NCBI GenBank assembly: GCA_905215835.1
Contig: CAJMRR010000056.1
Location: 1-11,852, forward strand
Direction: 5' to 3'
DNA: 11,852 nucleotides
Source: an uncultured bacterium
Lineage (GTDB): Bacteria; Actinomycetota; Coriobacteriia; Coriobacteriales; Coriobacteriaceae
Shown piece by piece: positions 1-4,665 of this stretch (the first letter of the stretch is position 1; every line of letters starts with the position of its first letter). The position numbers and the translations under genes were made by a program. The notes below the pieces were generated by a model. That model saw nothing but the letters and a program-made list of their open reading frames with translations, made no database searches and was not told the origin of the DNA.

Positions 1-734
1 AGGGCGTGTACGAGCTCATGCCGTACGCCAACGGCCTGCGCCGCAACGTCAAGAACTGCCTGGACGACTTTGGAATTCCGCTGCACCTGTCCACCACCGT
101 CACACGCGTGATCGGCCACGACCGCGTGGAAGCCGTCGAGGTGAGCCAAGTAGACGAGCGCCTAGCGCCCATTCCGGGTACCGAGCGCATTGTTCCGTGC
201 GACACGCTGCTGCTATCGGTGGGCTTGATTCCCGAGAACGAGCTTTCGGTTGCCGCGGGCGTGGAGCTGGACCCCCGCACACGCGGCGCCGTGGTGGACC
301 AGAACCTGCAGACGGGCGTGCCGGGCATTTTTGCCTGCGGCAACGTGCTGCACGTGCACGACCTGGCCGACAACGTGACGACCGAGTCCGAGGGGGCTGG
401 CGCAGCTGCGGCGGCGTGGGCGCTGGGTGGCGGCGCGGGTGTGACGCCTGGCTGCGAACTCACGGTCTCCCCTGCCGGTATCGCGGGCTACGCGCTGCCG
501 GGACGCATTACGGCCATGGCGCTCACCAAACTCAACTTCCGTGTACGCCGGCCGGTCAACGCCGCCCGCGTGCGCATTCTGGCAGGCAACGAGGAACTGT
601 TTGCAGGCAAGATCCGCCCGTTTAAACCGAGCGTGATGGAAAGCTTCCCGCTGCCGGCAAAGGTGATTCAACGCGCACTCGACCTAGGTGCTAGCGAAAT
701 TGTCCTGTCCGTCGATCCCATCGAGGAGGCGTAA
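1..734 (+). CDS. NAD(P)/FAD-dependent oxidoreductase, C-terminal part (5' end outside window)
   Basis: The reading frame is open from the first bases, so the gene starts left of the window and about 244 codons are visible. The segment VPCDTLLLSVGLIPENEL, followed by a conserved-looking VPGIFACGNVLHVHDLADN stretch (roughly positions 195-375), is the end of the NAD-binding domain and the second FAD-contacting motif of pyridine-nucleotide-disulphide-type oxidoreductases; the Asp-type FAD ribose contact is replaced by Asn in ACGN. A Gly/Ala-rich helix follows, then a C-terminal domain of about 95 residues. The stop lies 4 bases before the next gene, a DUF1667 protein. In many anaerobes this pair sits in a three-gene operon with a GlpA-like FAD-dependent glycerol-3-phosphate dehydrogenase, so the protein probably transfers electrons in that system. 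The substrate cannot be read from this fragment. Family assignment is firm; the glycerol link is inference from the neighbour. Confidence 0.88.
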   Translation, partial: GVYELMPYANGLRRNVKNCLDDFGIPLHLSTTVTRVIGHDRVEAVEVSQVDERLAPIPGTERIVPCDTLLLSVGLIPENELSVAAGVELDPRTRGAVVDQNLQTGVPGIFACGNVLHVHDLADNVTTESEGAGAAAAAWALGGGAGVTPGCELTVSPAGIAGYALPGRITAMALTKLNFRVRRPVNAARVRILAGNEELFAGKIRPFKPSVMESFPLPAKVIQRALDLGASEIVLSVDPIEEA

Positions 735-738
735 GACC

Positions 739-1137
739 ATGAGCATAAACGCGATCGAAACGTTGCAGTTCAACTGCACAACCTGCCCATCTGAGTGCCT
801 CCTGACCGTAGAGGTAGAGCGTGACGAAGACGGCGCCGTGGTAGAAGTGCGCTCCGTAACCGGCAACAACTGCCCGCGCGGCGATAAGTTCGCACATCAG
901 GAGCTCACCTGCCCCATGCGCGTGCTCACCACCACCGTGGCCGTCTCCGGCGGCGACGAAGCCCTGCTCCCCGTGCGCACATCCGAAGCCATCCCGCTGA
1001 CCCTCCACGCCCAAGCCATGGACCTCATCCGAGGCCTAATCGTCAAAGCCCCCATCCGCATGGGCGACGTCGTCCTCCCCGACCTCCTCAACACCAACAT
1101 CAACCTAATCGCCAGCATGGACATCGACCCAGCCTAA
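739..1137 (+). CDS. DUF1667 domain protein, cysteine-rich redox partner
   Basis: This is a 132-residue protein with a start ATG preceded by GAGGAGG about 8 bases upstream, inside the end of the oxidoreductase gene, so the two are translationally close (4-base gap). The N-terminus carries a CTTCPSEC cluster (C13, C16, C20), with C45 in NNCPRGD and C58 in LTCPMRVL. This cysteine layout plus the small C-terminal domain ending in NTNINLIAS fits the DUF1667 (COG3862) family. The cysteines look suited to a metal or Fe-S centre, which is inference. The family is often encoded next to GlpA-like glycerol-3-phosphate dehydrogenase and an FAD oxidoreductase, and may complete an electron-transfer complex. 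The biochemical role is not established. It is the last gene of its operon: the next 465 bases hold no gene on this strand. Confidence 0.85.
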   Translation: MSINAIETLQFNCTTCPSECLLTVEVERDEDGAVVEVRSVTGNNCPRGDKFAHQELTCPMRVLTTTVAVSGGDEALLPVRTSEAIPLTLHAQAMDLIRGLIVKAPIRMGDVVLPDLLNTNINLIASMDIDPA

Positions 1138-1144
1138 GCAGCTC

Positions 1145-1173
1145 ATTTAGAACGGGGCTTTTAGTTACGCTGC
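1145..1173. repeat. Possible degenerate inverted copy of the element right end
   Basis: The stretch ATTTAGAACGGGGCTTTTAG...GCTGC resembles, in reverse complement, the 33-base end repeat found at 1523-1555 and 2924-2956 (which reads ATTTGGGACGGGGCT...TTTAGCTGC on the minus strand). The match is interrupted by substitutions and a short length change. It may mark a left end of the repeat element beyond 1303, or may simply be a G-rich transcription end signal for the DUF1667 operon, since a short T-run follows the GGGGC block. Assignment is tentative. Confidence 0.3.
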
Positions 1174-1195
1174 CATCCATCCCGCCCCTCCTCAA

Positions 1196-1258
1196 TTGCG
1201 GTGAAATAGTTCCTGATTTCCGCCAAAACCCCGGCATCCAGGAACTATTCCACCGCAA
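1196..1258. repeat. Hairpin repeat, TTGCGGTGAAATA type, copy 1
   Basis: A 20-base left arm (1196-1215) is complementary to a 20-base right arm (1239-1258) with one mismatch, around a 23-base loop. The outer part of the stem, TTGCGGTGAAATA, is shared with the hairpin at 2963-3027. The inner stem (GTTCCTG here) and the loop are private to this copy. It lies 58 bases past the stop of the DUF1667 gene and could act as a transcript end or 3' stabiliser, but no T-run follows on either strand. No coding potential is evident. Confidence 0.8.
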
Positions 1259-1302
1259 CTATCCTTGGGATCGGTATTCAGCTTGTGCCTACTTTAGTGC
1301 CA

Positions 1303-1555
1303 TTTCAAAACTATGCCGGATTACGGGGCCGATTCGGAGACCCCCATCCATACCGGCCATTTTCAATTTTTGACAAGCCATCTATATGCGGTTTTAATTT
1401 CGCGATTTTTGCCATGGTCAAGTAATACAGGTCCAGCCCCGTAATCCGCCATACTTTTGAAACCAGCCCATTTGGGACGGGCCTCTTATGGCTACTTTTA
1501 CCTATTAGCCCGCAAGTTTGACGCAGCTAAAATAGCCCCGTCCCAAATTGACTAC
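1303..1555 (+). repeat. Large structured repeat element, copy A (upstream of pepQ)
   Basis: A 27-base arm (1303-1329) pairs with 1436-1462 with two mismatches. The enclosed DNA contains a 61-base core (1373-1433) that matches 2810-2870 at 43 of 61 positions without gaps. The key shared blocks are GGTTTT(A/G)ATTTCGC-like and ATGGTC. The right end, 1523-1555, matches 2924-2956 at 31 of 33 positions and begins GCAGCTAAAA. A second nested hairpin pairs TTTGGGACGGGCC (1471-1483) with GCCCCGTCCCAAA (1535-1547). The arms are unrelated to the arms of copy B, so structure is kept while sequence changes. This may be a noncoding RNA, a leader, or a non-autonomous mobile element; no transposase is present. 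The element fills most of the 465-base gap before pepQ, and I see no credible gene in that gap. Confidence 0.75.
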
Positions 1556-1575
1556 CCTGGCATTGGGGATACCAT
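1548..1575 (+). promoter_or_regulatory. Candidate pepQ promoter with -35 inside the repeat end
   Basis: TTGACT (1548-1553) and TACCAT (1570-1575) are separated by 16 bases; the first matches the sigma-70 -35 consensus at 5 of 6 positions and the second matches the -10 at 4 of 6. Transcription would begin near 1582 and give a leader of about 20 bases before the pepQ start. The -35 lies in the conserved right end of the upstream repeat, so the repeat may supply half of the promoter. This rests on motif reading only. Confidence 0.35.
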
Positions 1576-1602
1576 GGTGGCAACCAAGCGAAAGGATGTT
1601 TC

Positions 1603-2691
1603 ATGGCACATGTCGATGACCAGCGCGTGGCGCGCGTGCTCGATGCGCTCGAGGCTCAGCACCCCGGTGCGCAGTTGCTCATAAATGACCCGTGGTCGAT
1701 CTACTATCTGACCGGTTTTTATGCCGATATGTTCGAGCGTTTTTGCGGCGCGCTGCTCGCACGCGGTAGCGAGCCCGTGACCCTGGTCAACGCGCTGCAT
1801 CAGCTGCCCGAGTATGACAATGCGCGCGTTGCCTACCACACCGATACCGACGTCGTGGCCGACGCCATCGCTCGCGAGGTCGATCCGAACAAACCGCTCG
1901 GCATCGACACCGTCATGCGTTCCGGCTTTTTGATGCCACTCATGGAGCGCCACGCAGCCAGCGAGTTTTTCCTGGGCGACTTTGCCGTCACCGCCGCGCG
2001 CACCCACAAGGATGACGCCGAACAGGAGCTCATGCGCGCGTCCTCGGCCGCTAACGACGCCGTGATGGCCGACGCTATCAAGCTCGTTCACGAGGGCGTG
2101 ACGGAACGCGAAATTGCCGACCAGATGCTCGGCCTGTATCGCAAGCACGGCTGCGAGGGCTTTAGCTTTCCGCCCATCGTGAGCTTTGGTGCTAACGCCG
2201 GCGACCCGCACCACGAGCCCGACGACACCGTGCTCAAGCGCGGCGACGTGGTGCTGTTCGACATTGGCGGGCGTCGTCGCAACTACTGCTCGGACATGAC
2301 GCGCACGTTCTTTTGGGGCGATCCGGACGAGGAGACGGCGCGCATCTACGACATCGTGCGCCGCGCCAACGAGGCCGCCGAGGCACTCATCGCACCGGGT
2401 GTGCGCATGTGCGACCTGGACCGCGCCGCGCGCGATGTGATTGAAGACGCGGGCTATGGGCGGTACTTTACGCATCGCCTGGGCCACTCGATCGGTCTTC
2501 AGGACCATGAGCCGGGCGACGTCTCGCTGGTCAACGAACAGGTTATCGAGCCAGGCATGACGTTCTCCATCGAGCCGGGCATCTACCTCCCCGGCCGCAC
2601 CGGCGTCCGCATCGAGGACTTGGCCCTAGTTACCGAGTCCGGCGTCGAGATTCTCAACGCATACCCCCACGATCCCGTCCGCCTAGACTAG
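1603..2691 (+). CDS. pepQ: M24 family Xaa-Pro aminopeptidase/dipeptidase
   Basis: This cytoplasmic metallopeptidase of 362 residues cleaves peptides next to proline, either the N-terminal residue before proline (PepP type) or Xaa-Pro dipeptides (PepQ type). The N-terminal creatinase-like domain spans about residues 5-130 and the pita-bread catalytic domain about 140-360. All five expected metal ligands are visible: D220 (FDIGG), D231 (SDMTRTF), H295 (HRLGHSIG), E324 (SIEPGIYLPG) and E338 (VRIED), with supporting His at 204 and 302. The length matches bacterial PepQ/YpdF-like enzymes. The ATG is chosen because AAAGGA sits 6 bases upstream. The gene is monocistronic, followed by a palindrome and a strong terminator, and is bracketed by repeats on both sides. 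Dipeptidase and aminopeptidase activity cannot be told apart from sequence alone, so the symbol is provisional. Confidence 0.9.
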   Translation: MAHVDDQRVARVLDALEAQHPGAQLLINDPWSIYYLTGFYADMFERFCGALLARGSEPVTLVNALHQLPEYDNARVAYHTDTDVVADAIAREVDPNKPLGIDTVMRSGFLMPLMERHAASEFFLGDFAVTAARTHKDDAEQELMRASSAANDAVMADAIKLVHEGVTEREIADQMLGLYRKHGCEGFSFPPIVSFGANAGDPHHEPDDTVLKRGDVVLFDIGGRRRNYCSDMTRTFFWGDPDEETARIYDIVRRANEAAEALIAPGVRMCDLDRAARDVIEDAGYGRYFTHRLGHSIGLQDHEPGDVSLVNEQVIEPGMTFSIEPGIYLPGRTGVRIEDLALVTESGVEILNAYPHDPVRLD

Positions 2692-2693
2692 CC

Positions 2694-2726
2694 AATGTGA
2701 CAAAGGGACAGCCCCTTTGTCACATT
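2694..2726. repeat. Perfect 14-bp palindromic hairpin (GTGACAAAGGG type)
   Basis: AATGTGACAAAGGG (2694-2707) pairs perfectly with CCCTTTGTCACATT (2713-2726) around a 5-base loop, starting two bases after the pepQ stop. No T-run follows on the plus strand, so it is not a textbook terminator, although it could protect the pepQ 3' end. The GGGACAG around its apex recurs in the 29-bp stem at 7571-7651, suggesting a loose family. Confidence 0.8.
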
Positions 2727-2739
2727 GCGATTACGTCGC

Positions 2740-2956
2740 GCCACGAAAACGAGCTATCTACTACGTTTAACCCGCATGGGTCGACCATGCGGGTCTTTTT
2801 TGAAAAATGGCAGGCCCTCTACCTGCAGTTTTGATTTCGCAATTCTCGGTATGGTCGAGGGTTGCCGGTCAAACGTAGTAAATAGGCCCATTTCGTGGCA
2901 AGCGAGTCAACTCGGGGCACAGGGCAGCTAAAAAAGCCCCGTCCCAAATTGACTGC
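2740..2956 (+). repeat. Large structured repeat element, copy B (downstream of pepQ)
   Basis: A 29-base arm (2740-2768) pairs with 2871-2899 at 24 of 29 positions. Inside are a perfect terminator-like hairpin (2770-2794) and the 61-base core (2810-2870) shared with copy A. The near-identical 33-base right end follows at 2924-2956. Both copies carry GCCCATTT shortly after the core. The arm sequence (CTACTACGTTT side) has no relation to the arm of copy A. The open frame across this stretch has no recognisable domain, is not conserved as protein in copy A, and is not called as a gene. Confidence 0.75.
2770..2801 (+). terminator. Rho-independent terminator for pepQ
   Basis: ACCCGCATGG (2770-2779) and CCATGCGGGT (2785-2794) form a perfect 10-bp stem with a 5-base loop, followed by C and six T residues (2796-2801). 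It is 78 bases after the pepQ stop and has the right polarity. It lies within repeat copy B; copy A has no equally clear stem at the matching place. Confidence 0.8.
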
Positions 2957-2962
2957 TTTTGA

Positions 2963-3027
2963 GTTGCGGTGATATACGGACTGTTTGGGGCTCCTGGCTT
3001 GTAAAACAGTCCGTATTTCACCGCAAC
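2963..3027. repeat. Hairpin repeat, TTGCGGTGAAATA type, copy 2
   Basis: The 24-base arms (2963-2986 and 3004-3027) pair with one mismatch around a 17-base loop. The stem base GTTGCGGTGAAATA is the same as in the hairpin at 1196-1258, but the inner stem (CGGACTGTTT) is different and remains complementary. It begins 6 bases after repeat copy B ends and lies 15 bases past the folC stop on the minus strand. It could mark the end of the folC transcript, but no U-tract follows it on the minus strand. Confidence 0.8.
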
Positions 3028-3042
3028 TGATGAGGGGATGGG

Positions 3043-4386
3043 TTAGCGCAGCAGGCCGGCTACTTCGCCGGCTAGGGTGATGGTGCCGGCGGCTACGAAA
3101 GGCTCGCCCGCGGCATCGAAAGCCGCGAGGGCCTCGGGCACGCTCGGGTACACACCGGCAAGCTTGTTGGCGTCCACAAGTGCGGCGAGCTCCTCTGCCG
3201 GCAGGGCGCGATCGGAATCGGTCTGGGTCACGACCACGCGGGGGAACGCCGGAACCAGAACGTCAACGATACCCGCCACGTCCTTATCGGCCAGCGCGGC
3301 ACACAGCAGCGTGGGGCGGTTCTCCACGCACGGATCGATCTCGTCCAGCGCGCTCACAAAGTTCTCGCAGCTCTGAGGGTTATGGCAGGCGTCGATCAGC
3401 TTGAGCGGATCGGTCCCCAGCACATCAAATCGACCCGGCGTGGGGCAGCCCATAAGCGACGCATCGAGCTTGTCATGATCGAGCTCGCGGCCCAGATACC
3501 CCTCGCACAGCATAATCGCGCACGCAGCATTCTGCGGCTGATACGCCGGCTTAACCATACTCGACGTATAGATCGCACGCGGCGTGGCGCAGCTAAACTC
3601 AACCGAGTCGCCCACATGAGCCGGAACCTTGGTCGTGGCATGGTTCACCACCAGCGGCACAATGCCGCACTCGCGACAACGTGCATCCATCACGCGTTGA
3701 ACGCTCGCCTCGTGTGTGCCCTCACCCAGCACAACCAGGCGTCCGGGCTTAATGACCGCAGCCTTCTCCCCTGCAATGGCCTCGAGCGTGTCGCCCAAAA
3801 TACGTGTGTGATCGAGCCCAATGCCCGTAATGGCAACGGCGACGGGATCGGTCGCACTCGTAGCATCCCAGCGTCCGCCCATGCCAACCTCAAGCACGGC
3901 AACATCCACCGCGGCCTCGGCAAACACCACAAGCGCAGCGGCCGTCAGCAGGTCAAACGGCGTGATGGTATAGGCACGCTCCCCCGCCGCAACACGGTGC
4001 GCATTCACGCGACGCCCCGCCTCGACAGCTGCCGAAACGCCACGGGCAAACGCCTCGTCGCTCACAACGCACCCATCGACCTCCATGCGCTCGGGATAGC
4101 GCACCAGCTGCGGCGACGTATACAGCGCGGTCTTGAGCCCCTCGCCGCGAAGGATAGCAGCCGAAAAACGCGTGGTCGAAGTCTTGCCATTGGTACCGGC
4201 AACCTGAATGCAATCGAAATACTCATCCGGACGGCCCAGCTCATCGAGCATATCAACAACCGTCTCAAGCAGTGGCCCAGCATCCCCAGAAATCCGCCCC
4301 GTATCAGCAGCAAGCCCCACAGCCTCATCAAACGAAAGCAACTCAAACGAGAACGGCACAGAATACGACCCAGAACGCTTAGCCAT
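3043..4386 (-). CDS. folC: Folylpolyglutamate synthase / dihydrofolate synthase
   Basis: This ATP-dependent cytoplasmic ligase adds glutamate to dihydropteroate and/or folates, which retains and activates the cofactor. The 447 residues match the usual FolC length. Visible motifs are AGTNGKT at 63-69 (nucleotide-binding loop), TPFDLLT near 142, LEVGMGGRWDAT at 165-176 (Mur ligase family signature), DHTRILGDT at 192-200 with EKAAVIKPG at 207-215 (carbamylated-Lys region), QPQNAACA at 283-290, PGRF at 317-320 and DACHNP at 332-337 (C-terminal glutamate domain). I chose the ATG at 4386 because GGGAG lies 10 bases upstream and the extra 35 residues of the longer frame are unlike FolC. It follows valS in the same direction across a 279-base gap that holds a large palindrome (4547-4647) and a small GGCCAC/GTGGCC hairpin (4484-4501). 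valS-folC adjacency is common in Gram-positive bacteria. Bifunctionality is likely but unproven. Confidence 0.93.
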   Translation of the reverse strand: MAKRSGSYSVPFSFELLSFDEAVGLAADTGRISGDAGPLLETVVDMLDELGRPDEYFDCIQVAGTNGKTSTTRFSAAILRGEGLKTALYTSPQLVRYPERMEVDGCVVSDEAFARGVSAAVEAGRRVNAHRVAAGERAYTITPFDLLTAAALVVFAEAAVDVAVLEVGMGGRWDATSATDPVAVAITGIGLDHTRILGDTLEAIAGEKAAVIKPGRLVVLGEGTHEASVQRVMDARCRECGIVPLVVNHATTKVPAHVGDSVEFSCATPRAIYTSSMVKPAYQPQNAACAIMLCEGYLGRELDHDKLDASLMGCPTPGRFDVLGTDPLKLIDACHNPQSCENFVSALDEIDPCVENRPTLLCAALADKDVAGIVDVLVPAFPRVVVTQTDSDRALPAEELAALVDANKLAGVYPSVPEALAAFDAAGEPFVAAGTITLAGEVAGLLR

Positions 4387-4546
4387 AACCCAAAGTCTCC
4401 CATAACAGAAAAAGAGGCCCACCAATAAGAATGAGCCCCTCGCGTTGACAATATCAGCCTTTACCCGATTGCAGCGAGAACAAGGCCACAACCAAGTGGC
4501 CCTAACCTACCAGTTGCAAACAACCACGTAAACGAACTAGGAGCGG

Positions 4547-4647
4547 CCCGATGCTTTGCTCGCCGCAAGTTCCGCACGCAAAGGACAGCACTTAATGTGC
4601 TGTCCGTCTTGCGCAGGACTGTCCGCAGCGGAGAGCAAAGCATCGGG
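4547..4647 (+). repeat. Nested palindromic element, AGCACTTAATGTGCT core, copy 1
   Basis: The outer arms, 20 bases at 4547-4566 and 4628-4647, pair with one mismatch. At the centre GGACAGCAC/GTGCTGTCC (4583-4591, 4597-4605) pairs perfectly around TTAAT. The element shares with the one at 7383-7495 (in opposite orientation) the blocks TTCCGCACG (4570-4578), AGCACTTAATGTGCT (4587-4601) and CAGGACTG (4614-4621), at nearly the same spacing. It begins 18 bases past the valS stop, so it would be in the valS 3' UTR or the folC leader. No U-tract follows it on the minus strand. Confidence 0.8.
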
Positions 4648-4665
4648 ACGCGCCCCCCGTACCGC

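Noticed and set aside
1457..1684. A 75-residue frame running from repeat copy A into pepQ
   Set aside because: It overlaps the pepQ start in another frame and has no ribosome binding site or domain.
1552..2508. A 318-codon minus-strand frame opposite pepQ
   Set aside because: Shadow of pepQ, which has all five metal ligands and a ribosome binding site.
2725..2931. A small 68-residue open frame across repeat copy B
   Set aside because: It crosses a terminator hairpin, and the homologous core in copy A does not keep the frame, so the conservation is at the DNA or RNA level.
1196..3027. CRISPR array interpretation of the repeats
   Set aside because: Repeats are few, palindromic, of unequal spacing and not separated by uniform spacers; no cas gene is present.
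3382..4428. A 348-codon plus-strand frame opposite folC
   Set aside because: Arg/His/Asn-rich shadow without any family feature; folC is intact on the other strand.
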